Assembly: GCA_965277855.1 (NCBI GenBank)
Contig: OZ255847.1
Location: 6,448,001 to 6,512,000, forward strand
Length of the DNA: 64,000 nt
Reading direction: 5' to 3'
DNA from: Bog-105 sp965277855
GTDB lineage: Bacteria; Acidobacteriota; Terriglobia; Bryobacterales; Bryobacteraceae
Part shown: in pieces, positions 1-9,368 of the stretch
How the letters are laid out: each line of letters opens with the position of its first letter
Position numbering within the stretch: position 1 is the first letter of the stretch
The notes under the pieces: model-generated
What the model was told of the DNA's origin: nothing
What the model saw: only the letters and a program-made list of their open reading frames with translations
The model's database searches: none
Translations under genes and position numbers: made by a program

Positions 1-1
1 T

Positions 2-154
2 GAAGTACACATCTATTCCTCCGACCAGGCGGGCTTCGCCCCCATCTATGCACATTTCAGGACTGACCCTCATCGTGCCTTCATCGAATTCTCCGAGGAT
101 TCGACTCGCGTTCCATCTCAGGTTGCTATGCCAGAAAACAAGTGTCAAGTTTAG
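2..154 (+). CDS. C-terminal end of an unidentified protein, cut by the left edge
   Basis: An open frame enters the window at base 2 and runs 50 codons to a TAG at 152-154. Its composition (EVHIYSSDQAGFAPI near the start, then FIEFSEDSTRVP, ending PENKCQV) is that of a real protein tail and not of a shadow frame. No family is recognised. The start lies outside the window, so length, domains and operon context cannot be judged. It reads in the same direction as motB but is separated from it by about 600 bases of AT-rich DNA, so co-transcription is unlikely. The alternative is a chance open frame. Confidence 0.45.
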   Translation, partial: EVHIYSSDQAGFAPIYAHFRTDPHRAFIEFSEDSTRVPSQVAMPENKCQV

Positions 155-749
155 GAACAAAATCTTGGTACTAGCCAAATGTCTTATCCCGAAATTAAAA
201 GGGATTCAAGAATATGTCCGCCAATCTGAATTAAAAGACAAGTTGCCGTTGGATACGCCAGGAAACTCTTTCTTCTTCCGATCACTTCGCGCGATCTGGA
301 AGGCTGCCATCAGGCATTCGGCCAATGATCCCGGGTCCTTCGGAAAGAAATCTTTTTTCAGATTGGTGTGATTCGCCCGCTGCCCGCGCCTTCGATCAGC
401 CGTTATTTGGATCTTTGAGTACTGTTCGCTTCCTCGAATAGTGTCTGGACGGTCGTAGTACTACCAATCGGTTTTCGTCTGCACTTAGTTAGAGCTAACT
501 TACTCGGAAACTGCGTCTAGCCTGAGTTTGAAGTCGCACTACGCTCGCTTACGAAGTACTTCTCCACCCATATCTCCCCAACCGAAATTGCGGAAAAGCT
601 TATGTGGGTGTAAAAAGGGTTTATTCTCCTGCTTCAACAAGAGCTCTTCATAATTTGGGATCGGGTGAACCGGTTTTTTCCTAGAGCGCTGTGAGAACCC
701 TTACTAAATTTCCCTTGGCTTTTCGTCGATGAAGGTTTTAGGGACAGCC
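155..749. other. AT-rich stretch without a convincing gene
   Basis: About 600 bases between the truncated gene and motB, visibly poorer in G and C than the rest of the window, with several runs of A and T. A 107-codon frame at 48-371 crosses part of it, but its product is rich in K, F, R and L with no recognisable domain, and it overlaps the better frame at 2-154, so it is not called. No tRNA fold, terminator or flagellar promoter could be recognised. The motB promoter probably lies in the last 100 bases. Confidence 0.5.
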
Positions 750-1613
750 TTGTCAAACCAACCACCCCAATCGATCGTCATTATTCGCAAGAAAGCCGCC
801 CATCATGGAGGACACCATGGGGGGGCGTGGAAAGTCGCTTACGCCGACTTTGTCACGGCTATGATGGCTTTTTTCATGGTGATGTGGCTGATGGCCAGCA
901 GCGACCAGGTCAAGAAATCCATCGCAGCGTATTTCCTCGATCCGCAAGGAAAGAAGCATGAGGTCGGCAGCGGCGGGGCGACCAATGGTTCCGGCAAGTC
1001 GCTCTATTTGTCTGTCGATGATATGAAGCAGCTGAAACAAAAGCTGGAACAGTCCATGAAATCACTGCCGGCCATTGAAAAGCTCAAGGATCAGATCAGC
1101 ATGACGATTACCGGAGAAGGACTGCGCGTCGAACTGGTCGAAAACTCGCAAGGCGTCTTCTTTGGCTCAGGCAACGCTCAGCCTACCCCGGTTGGAGAGC
1201 AGGCGATCAGCCTGCTCGCGACTGAACTCGGTAAGCTGCCAAACTCCATCGTTCTCGAGGGTCATACCGACGCCGTGACCTACGGCGATGCCAACGCTTA
1301 TACGAATTGGGAACTCTCGGCCGATCGGGCCAACGAAGCCAGGCGATTGATGCAGGCTAATGGCGTCCGTGCCAACCAGATCCGGCAGATCCGCGGTTAT
1401 GGGGACCAAAGTCTGCGCAATCCGGCCAACCCGCTCGACCCCTCCAATCGTCGCATCTCCGTTATTGTGCTTTACGGAGAACAACCTGCGCCTGAGATAC
1501 CAGTCAAGAAGGACGGGCAAAAACCAGCTGGTGCACCGGCCGGAAAAGTTCCCGCTGAGGCAGTTAACCTGGTGCCAGGCTCGATGCATTCGGGGGCCGC
1601 CACCAAGAAGTGA
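750..1613 (+). CDS. motB: MotB-type flagellar stator / OmpA-domain protein
   Basis: Stator subunit that pairs with MotA in the inner membrane, conducts ions and anchors to peptidoglycan. From the TTG at 750 the product is 287 aa. A basic, His/Gly-rich N-terminus (RKKAAHHGGHHGG) leads into a single transmembrane segment beginning AYADFVTAMMAFFMVMW, whose Asp (residue 33 from this start) is the conserved ion-binding residue. A periplasmic linker follows, then an OmpA-like peptidoglycan-binding domain around residues 150-245 (LEGHTDA, ELSADRANEARRLM, NRRISVIVL). The C-terminus is Pro/Lys/Ala-rich. TTG at 750 is preferred because AGGGA lies 5 bases upstream and the basic segment then starts close to the N-terminus as in the family. 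An ATG at 729 lacks a ribosome site and would add seven residues. motA is not in the window. The stop is followed at once by the convergent recJ. Confidence 0.9.
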   Translation: MSNQPPQSIVIIRKKAAHHGGHHGGAWKVAYADFVTAMMAFFMVMWLMASSDQVKKSIAAYFLDPQGKKHEVGSGGATNGSGKSLYLSVDDMKQLKQKLEQSMKSLPAIEKLKDQISMTITGEGLRVELVENSQGVFFGSGNAQPTPVGEQAISLLATELGKLPNSIVLEGHTDAVTYGDANAYTNWELSADRANEARRLMQANGVRANQIRQIRGYGDQSLRNPANPLDPSNRRISVIVLYGEQPAPEIPVKKDGQKPAGAPAGKVPAEAVNLVPGSMHSGAATKK

Positions 1614-1614
1614 C

Positions 1615-3420
1615 TTAAGGCGCAGAGTTGGAAGTCCCGCTGCTTAATCGAAAATCCTTCACAGTTAAACACCACGATCCATACCCCTGCTTGCGCGAAT
1701 ACGGGTCGTCTTCCACTTGCAGGATTACGTCGAGCAGGCAGCCAGGACGAATGCTGTCGGCTCGTTCTCCCAAATTCCAGGCCTTACAAAAAAACGTCCG
1801 GCCATTCTGACGTAGGGGCAGCGTGAAATGTTTGCCTGCGGAGAGTGCACGGAGCGGCCCTGCTACTTCCACTTGCGAACACAAAAGAATCGGCGCCGGA
1901 TTGCCAAATCCAAATGGTCCCAGCGCCAGTATCTGGGTTGCACATACATCCGACAGCTCGGCCAGCGTGGTGCCGGCGTCCAGCTTAAACTGCGGACGAA
2001 AATCTTCCGTGGTCAGACGGCTGGCCGCGAATTCGTCAAAGCGCCGCCTGAACTCGTCGACATGCTGCGCTTGCAGCGTCAGGCCAGCTGCCTGGCGATG
2101 CCCTCCAAATCGTTGCAATAACTCCGGCATGCTCTCGAGCGCTTCTAGCAGATGAAAGCCGGGAATACTGCGTCCTGATCCCGAAAGCTTGCTCCCGATT
2201 CCAGGCTCTTGCTCTTCGGCTTCGCTCAAAACGAAGACTGGACGGCAGAACCGTTCCACCAGCCGGCTGGCGACGATCCCCAAAACGCCTAAGTGCCAGC
2301 CCGCACCTGTGAACACCATGGCCGCACAATCGTCGATCGAAACACTCTCCGCGCATTGCGCGAGAACCGCCTCGACAATCTCAGCTTCCACCTGCTGGCG
2401 CTCCTGATTCAAACGATCCAGCTGCTCGGCTAGCGCGTGGGCACGGGCCGCATTCTCGGTGAGAAATAATTCGATTACGTCGCGCGCTGTCGCCATCCGG
2501 CCCGCGGCATTGATGCGAGGCGCTAACCGGAACGCCACCTGGTGTGCCGATGGACTCTCTCCCGCTTCTAATCCGGCCACGGCGAGTAGCGCACGCAGTC
2601 CCGGATTTCGCACCTGCTTCAATCCCGATAAGCCGCGCTTCACAATCACGCGGTTCTCACCGGTCAGCGACACGATGTCCGCTACCGTTGCAATCGCGAC
2701 CGGCTTCAGGAACGAGTCGAGCAAAGCGTTCTGCCGCTGCGAGCTTAAATCACTTTGACTGAGCAGCCCTTGCACCAGCTTGAGCGTTACACCCGCGCCG
2801 CAGAGATTCTTGTTCGGATACTCGCAATCGGCACGATTCGGATTCAAGACTGCCAATGCCGGCGGCAGCGCTTCTTCGGGCAGATGATGATCCGTCACGA
2901 TCACATCGATGCCCAGCCCATTAGCATGCCGCACCACTTCGCTAGCGCGGATACCCGTATCTACACTGACGATCAAACGAATACCCGCTGCTGCCGCTTG
3001 GCCGATGACTTCGGTCCTCATGCCGTAGCCGTCCCGCAGCCGGTGCGGAATATGAAAATCAGCCGCGCCACCCAGAATCTCGATGGCCTTTTTCAGGACC
3101 ACAATCGAGCAGGTGCCGTCCACATCGTAATCGCCGTAGAGCAGTATCGGTTCCTGAGCACGGATGGCAGATCGCAACCGCGCGACCGCCTCCGCCATCC
3201 CGCGCATCAGAAAAGGATCGTGCAGCTCGCCTAATTTCGGATCGATAAATTCTTGCGCCGCGCGGCTATCCGCATAACCGCGATGTACCAGCACACTGGC
3301 AACGGTGCGCTCGAGCCGCAATGCCTTTTGCAGATGGCGAACCGCTTCCGGGTCTGCCTGCGGCATCAGCCAGCGGGCATCCGGTCGCCTCCAGGACGCC
3401 GTCTTCTCCGCTATCACCAT
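1615..3420 (-). CDS. recJ: Single-stranded-DNA-specific exonuclease RecJ
   Basis: 5'-3' single-strand DNA exonuclease of recombination and repair, cytoplasmic, 601 aa, which is normal length. The DHH phosphoesterase motifs are present: DYDVDG at residues 97-102 (metal-binding aspartates), VDTG at 153-156 and DHH at 177-179. The DHHA1 region follows (LGVLGIVASRL, then GSGRSIPGFHLLEAL, RFGGHRQAAGLTL), and a C-terminal OB-like domain ends the protein. The ATG overlaps the stop of the upstream gene in TGATG (3418-3422), so the two are probably translationally coupled. It runs convergently into motB with one base between the stops. Function is secure. Confidence 0.96.
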   Translation of the reverse strand: MVIAEKTASWRRPDARWLMPQADPEAVRHLQKALRLERTVASVLVHRGYADSRAAQEFIDPKLGELHDPFLMRGMAEAVARLRSAIRAQEPILLYGDYDVDGTCSIVVLKKAIEILGGAADFHIPHRLRDGYGMRTEVIGQAAAAGIRLIVSVDTGIRASEVVRHANGLGIDVIVTDHHLPEEALPPALAVLNPNRADCEYPNKNLCGAGVTLKLVQGLLSQSDLSSQRQNALLDSFLKPVAIATVADIVSLTGENRVIVKRGLSGLKQVRNPGLRALLAVAGLEAGESPSAHQVAFRLAPRINAAGRMATARDVIELFLTENAARAHALAEQLDRLNQERQQVEAEIVEAVLAQCAESVSIDDCAAMVFTGAGWHLGVLGIVASRLVERFCRPVFVLSEAEEQEPGIGSKLSGSGRSIPGFHLLEALESMPELLQRFGGHRQAAGLTLQAQHVDEFRRRFDEFAASRLTTEDFRPQFKLDAGTTLAELSDVCATQILALGPFGFGNPAPILLCSQVEVAGPLRALSAGKHFTLPLRQNGRTFFCKAWNLGERADSIRPGCLLDVILQVEDDPYSRKQGYGSWCLTVKDFRLSSGTSNSAP

Positions 3421-3911
3421 CAGTTATTCGAGAAGTAGCCCCCGAGCGATCCATCCTCACTGACATCGCTCTCCTCGACCGCGGCATCGAGTTCTCCGAG
3501 TATGTCCGTGAACACCTCATACCAGTCGGTGTGAACTTCGAACAAGTAGACACGGCTGTCTACCGAGAAGGAAAGTTCAAGAGCCGACGTGAATCCCTCG
3601 TACGACTGTAATTGCCGCAAGCGGCTTTCATACTGCCGCTTCTCTTCGCGCGTAAAATCAGTTTCTTCCAACTGGTCGAGAGCGCCATCGATCTGGTCGA
3701 GCGAAAAGGCGTGCTGATCGAATACCACGAGCCTGGCTCCGCAGGCCTGAGCGGCTTGCAGAAACTCCCGAAAATCCGGATGCCGTTCCGTATCCCACGA
3801 CACCTGCATCAAAGCGTCTACCATCCGATGCGTTCCGTAAAAGACTGTTATGCCAGATTGCTGAAGTTGATTCTCAATCTCCGTGCGCAGTTTCTCAAGA
3901 TCTTGGGGCAT
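3420..3911 (-). CDS. Conserved-looking hypothetical protein coupled to recJ
   Basis: About 163 aa from the ATG at 3911; a start at 3941 would add ten residues, and neither has a clear ribosome site. The protein is soluble and acidic, without signal peptide or membrane segment. It opens with a helical stretch (MPQDLEKLRTEIENQL), then ITVFYGTHR, a LVVFDQHAF strand-like segment, a charged helix (REEKRQYESRLRQLQ) and an acidic tail. No family is recognised. Its TGA overlaps the recJ ATG by one base, indicating an operon and probably coupled translation, so a role beside RecJ in DNA maintenance is possible but is inferred only from position. Confidence 0.75.
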   Translation of the reverse strand: MPQDLEKLRTEIENQLQQSGITVFYGTHRMVDALMQVSWDTERHPDFREFLQAAQACGARLVVFDQHAFSLDQIDGALDQLEETDFTREEKRQYESRLRQLQSYEGFTSALELSFSVDSRVYLFEVHTDWYEVFTDILGELDAAVEESDVSEDGSLGGYFSNN

Positions 3912-3984
3912 CCGATCCAACCTACCAAACTTGGCTCCCATCCGAGTAACCTAAGTCTCTCCCGCAACATCGTTCCACACATAC

Positions 3985-6900
3985 ATGTCTCATGCGGATA
4001 TCGGGAGACCAGCTTATTTGGCGCGCTGCTGCCTTTTCCTTCTTCTGCTGTTTTGTCTGACCACGGCATCTGACGCGCAAAGCGGATTTGTCAAATCCGC
4101 TGGTCAGCCTTTACCCGGGGCGACGGTCACGGCTTCGCAAAACGGCCAGAGCCTCAGCACTGCGACCGATGCCGACGGCCATTACGGTTTCCCTCCGCTC
4201 GCTCCGGGCGACTGGTCCGTGTCGGTCGAGATGTTTGGTTTTGCACCGCTAACACAGTCTATTGATTTCGCCACTGCCAATGGCCCCGTCAACTTCAACC
4301 TCCAATTGAAAGAATCACCCCTGCTGCAGCGCCTGCAGCAATTCGCCCGACGATCCGGCGCGGCTTCTTCCGCTGCCAACTCCACTCTCGAAAACGAATT
4401 GCAAAACGGCACTGTCGCCGAACCGCAAAACATCGCTCCGTCTACAACTGGTTCGCAGAACAGCAACGAATCTTTCCTCGTTTCAGGCAGCCTGAGCCCC
4501 GGCATGGCGCAGGGCGCTCAATCCGATTCTGGTCCCGACCCGCGGCAAGGCGCTCCTGGCCTCGACGCCTCTGGGACCTCTGCAGCCGGAAACGGTTCTG
4601 CCCCGGGGTTCGGAGCGGGCACCGGGGGAGGCGGGGGTGGCTTTGGCGGAAGTCGCGGCGGCTTCGGCGGGGGCGGACCGGGCGGTGGACGAGGCGGCTT
4701 CGGTGGCAGGCGGCCCGGACGCCCTCCTGGCCAGTTCGGCAACCGGCGTAATCAACAAATCCACGGCCAAGCCTCCTTCACTTTGCAAAACTCGGCCGTG
4801 AACGCCAAGCCCTTTTCTCTAAATGGACTCGACATCCCGCAGGCTGCTTACGCGCAATCCCGTTTCAGTCTGGTGTTCGGCGGTCCGCTGGTCGTTAAGA
4901 AACTCGTCAAAGATCCCAAGACCCAGTTCTTCTTTACGTACTTCGGCACCCGTGGCAAAACCCCCGAACTCTTCGCCGAAACCGTTCCCTCGGCAGCCTT
5001 CCGCACCGGCGATTTCTCGCAAGCTACCCAATCGCTTGGCACGTCTGCTACCAACGTGCCCGTCACCATCTTCAATCCATCTACTCATCAGCCCTTTCCC
5101 AATAACTCGATCCCGAACAATCAACTTAGCCCCATCGCGCTCTCGCTTCTCAAGTTTTATCCTTTGCCGAACGAGCCCGGCACCGCGAACAATTATCAAT
5201 ACGAAACAGCGCAGGTCGCGAACGCCAATAACATCGGCCTGCGGGTGCAGCGCGCAGTCACTGGTGTCGATCGCCTATCGCTCAACTTTCAATATCAAAA
5301 CCGCAACGGCACAACCGCTCAACCCTTTGGCTACTCCGATGCAACGAATGGTTACGGCTTGAACGCTCGTCTGCAATGGACCAGAAACATCTCCGCGACG
5401 GCTATCAGCAACACGCAGTTTCAGTTCAATCGCAACTACACGATGATCACCCCCTACTTCTCGACTCTCTCCAACATCGCCGGCGAGTTAGGCATCCCTG
5501 GAACCTCTTCGAATCCGCTCGATAACGGGCCGCCCACGCTCAACTTCACCAATTTCGGCGGACTCACCGATTCGAACGCCACGCTGAACCGCAACCAGTC
5601 GCAAGGTCTGAGCGAAAACATCAGTGTGCTCAAAGGCAAACACTCCATCACCCTCGGCGGTGGTTTCACCCGTGCTGACCTCAGTGCGCGCACCGATCCG
5701 AATGGCCGCGGAACCTTCAACTTCACTGGCGTCGCCACCAGTCAGATCGACTCAAGTGGGCGCGCTGCGACCGGAACCGGTTACGATCTCGCCGATTTCC
5801 TCCTCGGCCTTCCCCAATCGAGTTCCATTCAATACAGCGGCTTCAACGAATACTTTCTGCAGAATCAGTGGAGCGGCTTCCTACAAGATGAATGGAAACT
5901 TCGTCCTAACCTCACCTTAATCGGCGGCGTCCGTTACGAATACTTTTCTCCCTTCAGCGAAAAGTACGGCCGGCTGGCCAACCTCGATATCGCGCCCGGC
6001 TACACCGCGGTGTCGACCGTTACGCCCAACCAAGCCGGTCCCTATTCAGGCGCTTTCCCCAGCGGTCTGATCAATCCCGATTTCAACAACTGGTCTCCGC
6101 GCCTCGGCCTCGCCTGGAAACTTCCCTGGACCAAACGGTCCACTCTGGTGCGCGCCGGATATGGCATTTACTACAACGGACAAGCCTACATTCAATTCGC
6201 CAGTTCGCTCGCTTATCAACCGCCCTTTGCTGTGTCCAATAGTGTGAACACCAGCACCTCGAACGTTCTCACCTTGAACAAAGGCTTTACCAGCACTGCG
6301 CCCGATCAGGTTACTAACAGCTTTGCCGTCGATCGCAACTATCGCACGCCGTATGCCGGCACCTGGAATCTTTCGATTCAGCACGATTTCGGCGGAGGCT
6401 ACTTCGCCGAGATCGGCTACCTGGGCACGAAGGGTACTCGTCTCGACGTGCGCACGCTGCCTAATCAGGCCGTAACCGGAAGCTTTCAAGCAAACAACCA
6501 AGGCACGCAAATTTCAAACGCCACCGGCTTCACTTACGATCAGTCGCTCGGCAATTCGATCTTCAATGCACTACAGCTTCGATTGAACCGCCGCTTCAAT
6601 CATGGCGTCTCTTTCTTCGCTTTTTATCAATTTGCAAAATCGATCGACGACTCTTCAACGTTCGGCGGGGCGGGGAACACGGTGGCGCAAAACTGGCTCG
6701 ACCTCGCCGCCGAGCGGGGTCTTTCGAGTTTCGATATCCGTCACCAGTTTTCCCTCAATTTCGTTCTCACTTCCCCTATTGCCGGCCCCGGATCTCGCGT
6801 GCCTGCCGACAGTAAATTAGGGCGATTGCTGAAAGACTGGCAGCTCAGCGGCGGCATCACCGCACAGACCGGCAATCCGCTCACAGCGCGCGTACTAGGC

Positions 6901-7269
6901 AACTCGCAACAACTCGCACAAACGGGCGGCACCGGCAAAGGCCGCGCCGATACTACCGGCGAACCCATCACTGAAGGCCCGGGCTTTTTCAACCTGAATG
7001 CCTTCACCACAGTTCCTTCCGGCCAGTACGGCAATGCGGGCCGCAACACCATTCCCGGACCCGGCCTCTTCAGTCTCAATCTCGCTTTTGGCCGCTCCTT
7101 TACTTTCGCCGAACGCCGCCGCGTCGAGTTCCGCGTCGAATCGAATAACTTGCTCAACAACGTGAATTACACAAATCTTTACACGGTGGTCAACGCCGTA
7201 AACTATGGCTTGCCGAGCGCCGCCAGTGCGATGCGTACTCTAGACATCGTTGTGAGGTTCCGGTTTTGA
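3985..7269 (+). CDS. TonB-dependent receptor, Oar-like, with carboxypeptidase-regulatory domain
   Basis: Outer-membrane beta-barrel of the large Oar-like family that is expanded in Acidobacteria, 1094 aa. A signal peptide occupies residues 1-32 (RCCLFLLLLFCLTTASDAQ). Residues about 33-110 form a CarboxypepD_reg-like fold (GATVTASQNG, TDADGHYGFPPLAPGDWSVSV). Residues about 209-254 are an exceptional glycine/arginine-rich linker. The rest is barrel, with typical motifs such as FFFTYFGTRGKTPELF, FLQDEWKLRPNLTLIGGVRYEYF, NWSPRLGLAWKLPW and a terminal strand ending VVRFRF. The substrate cannot be predicted. The gene is joined to the following VWFA gene by a TTGA overlap, so the two are likely made together. 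Confidence 0.9.
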   Translation: MSHADIGRPAYLARCCLFLLLLFCLTTASDAQSGFVKSAGQPLPGATVTASQNGQSLSTATDADGHYGFPPLAPGDWSVSVEMFGFAPLTQSIDFATANGPVNFNLQLKESPLLQRLQQFARRSGAASSAANSTLENELQNGTVAEPQNIAPSTTGSQNSNESFLVSGSLSPGMAQGAQSDSGPDPRQGAPGLDASGTSAAGNGSAPGFGAGTGGGGGGFGGSRGGFGGGGPGGGRGGFGGRRPGRPPGQFGNRRNQQIHGQASFTLQNSAVNAKPFSLNGLDIPQAAYAQSRFSLVFGGPLVVKKLVKDPKTQFFFTYFGTRGKTPELFAETVPSAAFRTGDFSQATQSLGTSATNVPVTIFNPSTHQPFPNNSIPNNQLSPIALSLLKFYPLPNEPGTANNYQYETAQVANANNIGLRVQRAVTGVDRLSLNFQYQNRNGTTAQPFGYSDATNGYGLNARLQWTRNISATAISNTQFQFNRNYTMITPYFSTLSNIAGELGIPGTSSNPLDNGPPTLNFTNFGGLTDSNATLNRNQSQGLSENISVLKGKHSITLGGGFTRADLSARTDPNGRGTFNFTGVATSQIDSSGRAATGTGYDLADFLLGLPQSSSIQYSGFNEYFLQNQWSGFLQDEWKLRPNLTLIGGVRYEYFSPFSEKYGRLANLDIAPGYTAVSTVTPNQAGPYSGAFPSGLINPDFNNWSPRLGLAWKLPWTKRSTLVRAGYGIYYNGQAYIQFASSLAYQPPFAVSNSVNTSTSNVLTLNKGFTSTAPDQVTNSFAVDRNYRTPYAGTWNLSIQHDFGGGYFAEIGYLGTKGTRLDVRTLPNQAVTGSFQANNQGTQISNATGFTYDQSLGNSIFNALQLRLNRRFNHGVSFFAFYQFAKSIDDSSTFGGAGNTVAQNWLDLAAERGLSSFDIRHQFSLNFVLTSPIAGPGSRVPADSKLGRLLKDWQLSGGITAQTGNPLTARVLGNSQQLAQTGGTGKGRADTTGEPITEGPGFFNLNAFTTVPSGQYGNAGRNTIPGPGLFSLNLAFGRSFTFAERRRVEFRVESNNLLNNVNYTNLYTVVNAVNYGLPSAASAMRTLDIVVRFRF

Positions 7270-9368
7270 AAACTCTCGCTAGCGCCCTCACTTGTTTGCT
7301 GCTCATGCAGCCGCTGTATGGGCAGCGGCCGACCTTCTCGACCACCACCAACTTCGTCATCGTCAACGTTACGGTGCTCGATCGCGCGGGCCAGCCCGTC
7401 GACAATCTCACTAGCAAAGACTTCGAGATTTACGAAGACGGCAAGCTCCAGAAGTTGCAAGCCGTCGATTTCCAGCGACTCAACAGCAAGGCATTGCCGC
7501 CCGTAACGCCGACATTCACGCAACGGCCGCCCGCGCCGCCGAAGGGTTACAACCCCGACGCCGAAAAGGCCGCTCAGCGTTCGGATCTTTTGTCCAAATA
7601 TCAGGATCGCCGCCTCATCTCGATTCTGCTCGATCTCTCCTCCATGCAACCCGCCGAGCAGATTCGCGCTAAGCAAGCGGCTCTTAAATTCCTCACCGAA
7701 CAGATGACTGCGAGCGATACCGTCGCGATCCAGCTCTATGGCAGTGCACTGCAAACTCTGCAGGACTTCACCTCCGATCGCGAACTTCTCATCGCCGCGC
7801 TGAACCGTCTGCGCATCGGCGATTCGAGCGAGAACGCCACCGTTGCTGACGAAGGCGCCGATGCCCAGGATCAAAGCGGTTCGTTCACCGCCGACGAAAC
7901 TGAGTTCAACATTTTTAACGCAGATCTAAAACTTGCCGCCATCGAAGACGCGGCCCGCAATCTCGCGCAGTATCCCGAAAAGAAAGCACTCATTTACATA
8001 TCGAGCGGCCTGCAGAAGAACGGCGTCGACAATCAGTCGCAGTTGCGCGCCACCGTCAACACGGCCATTCGCTCCAATGTTGCTTTCTATCCAATCGATG
8101 CGCGCGGTTTGACCGCCCTCGTCCCGGGCGGCGATGCTACCTCAACCGGAGCAGCCGGTAACAATTTGTATAACGGCGCCGGCCAGCGATCCATCAAGGA
8201 GAACTTCAACAACCAGCAGGAGACGCTCGCGACACTCGCTCTCGATACGGGCGGTAAAGCTCTTCTCGATTCCAACGACCTCACCGAAGGCATGCGCCAG
8301 GTCCAAAAGGATTTCGGCAGCTACTACGTCCTCACTTATGTCTCTCTTAACAACGCGCAGGATGGACGCTATCGCCGGATCCAGGTGAAACTGGCACCTC
8401 GTCTGGCTGGCCTGAAGGCAAAACTCGATTACCGCCAGGGTTACTACGGCCCGACTACTTTCGGCCACATGCGCGATAGCGACAAAGAAGCGCAACTGTC
8501 GCAGGCACTGCTCTCCGACAATCCGGTCACCGACCTTCCCCTAGCTGTCGAGGTCGACTATTTTCGCCTCGATAAATCCAAATACTTTGTCCCGATTTCG
8601 GCCAAGATCGCCGGCTCGGCTTTGACGTTTCAAAAGAAAGGCGCCAAACAAGCGACTGAACTGGATTTCGCCGCCGAAATCCGGGATGCCCGCAACCGTC
8701 TCGCGGCGAGCGTGCGTGACACACTGCCCTTGAAAGTTGCTGAAGACGTGGCCGGTCAGGTAACACGTAAAAGTGTGCAGTACGACACCGGCGTCACACT
8801 GGCGCCCGGCACTTATCACTTGCGATTCGTGGCTCGCGAGAATGGCGAAGGGAAAGTAGGCACCTTCGAAACGCCCTTCTCCATCCCCGATCTAGCGAGC
8901 GGCACGGCTCTGCGCGTCAGTTCGGTGATCTTTAGCAACCAGCGCAGCCCGATAAGCGATCAAGTCGCCGGTGTGAAAAACAGCAAAAAACTTCTGTTGA
9001 ACAATCCGCTCATTCAGCAGGGACAGAAGCTCGTGCCTAACGTGACAAAGGTCTTCCAACCCGGCCAGAACATGCTTGTCTATACGGAAGTCTACGATCC
9101 CAAAATTCCCGACAGCCTGCCGGAAAATTTCCGCCGCGCCGATGTGGAAGCGAGCCTCGCCTTTTATCGCGGGAATCAGAAAATATTCGAAACGCCTCCG
9201 GTGCGCGCCAACCGTCTTAGCGAACAGCGAGACGCCACACTGCCGGTGTGGTTGCAGCTATCGATGGCCTCCATTAAGGCCGGCCGATACGACTGCCAGT
9301 TAAATCTCATCGATGAATTTGGACGGAAATTTGCTTTCCCACGTGCTCTGGTGGCGGTTGTTAAATAA
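7266..9368 (+). CDS. VWFA-related acidobacterial domain protein
   Basis: Secreted or periplasmic protein of 700 aa of the VWFA-related family that is strongly expanded in Acidobacteria. The TTG start overlaps the receptor stop (TTGA, 7266-7269). A signal peptide ends near QPLYGQ, followed by the family's beta-rich leader (FVIVNVTVLDRAGQPVDNLTSKD, FEIYEDGKLQKLQAVDF). The von Willebrand A-like domain starts at LISILLDLSSM. The fifth MIDAS position is Met where DxSxS expects Ser, so metal binding may be altered. Later pieces are GSALQTLQDFTSDRELL, ALIYISSGLQ and FYPIDARGLTAL. A C-terminal half of about 300 aa is beta-rich. The molecular role of the family is unknown; coupling to a receptor suggests an envelope adhesion or substrate-capture function, which is inference. 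Confidence 0.88.
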   Translation: MKTLASALTCLLLMQPLYGQRPTFSTTTNFVIVNVTVLDRAGQPVDNLTSKDFEIYEDGKLQKLQAVDFQRLNSKALPPVTPTFTQRPPAPPKGYNPDAEKAAQRSDLLSKYQDRRLISILLDLSSMQPAEQIRAKQAALKFLTEQMTASDTVAIQLYGSALQTLQDFTSDRELLIAALNRLRIGDSSENATVADEGADAQDQSGSFTADETEFNIFNADLKLAAIEDAARNLAQYPEKKALIYISSGLQKNGVDNQSQLRATVNTAIRSNVAFYPIDARGLTALVPGGDATSTGAAGNNLYNGAGQRSIKENFNNQQETLATLALDTGGKALLDSNDLTEGMRQVQKDFGSYYVLTYVSLNNAQDGRYRRIQVKLAPRLAGLKAKLDYRQGYYGPTTFGHMRDSDKEAQLSQALLSDNPVTDLPLAVEVDYFRLDKSKYFVPISAKIAGSALTFQKKGAKQATELDFAAEIRDARNRLAASVRDTLPLKVAEDVAGQVTRKSVQYDTGVTLAPGTYHLRFVARENGEGKVGTFETPFSIPDLASGTALRVSSVIFSNQRSPISDQVAGVKNSKKLLLNNPLIQQGQKLVPNVTKVFQPGQNMLVYTEVYDPKIPDSLPENFRRADVEASLAFYRGNQKIFETPPVRANRLSEQRDATLPVWLQLSMASIKAGRYDCQLNLIDEFGRKFAFPRALVAVVK

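Noticed and set aside
48..371. 107-codon plus-strand frame near the left edge
   Set aside because: It overlaps the more protein-like frame ending at 154, has no ribosome site and no domain; its composition looks like translated AT-rich spacer.
3985..9368. Receptor/VWFA pair as part of a defence system
   Set aside because: Both are envelope families; no nuclease, NTPase or toxin domain is present and the neighbours are housekeeping genes.
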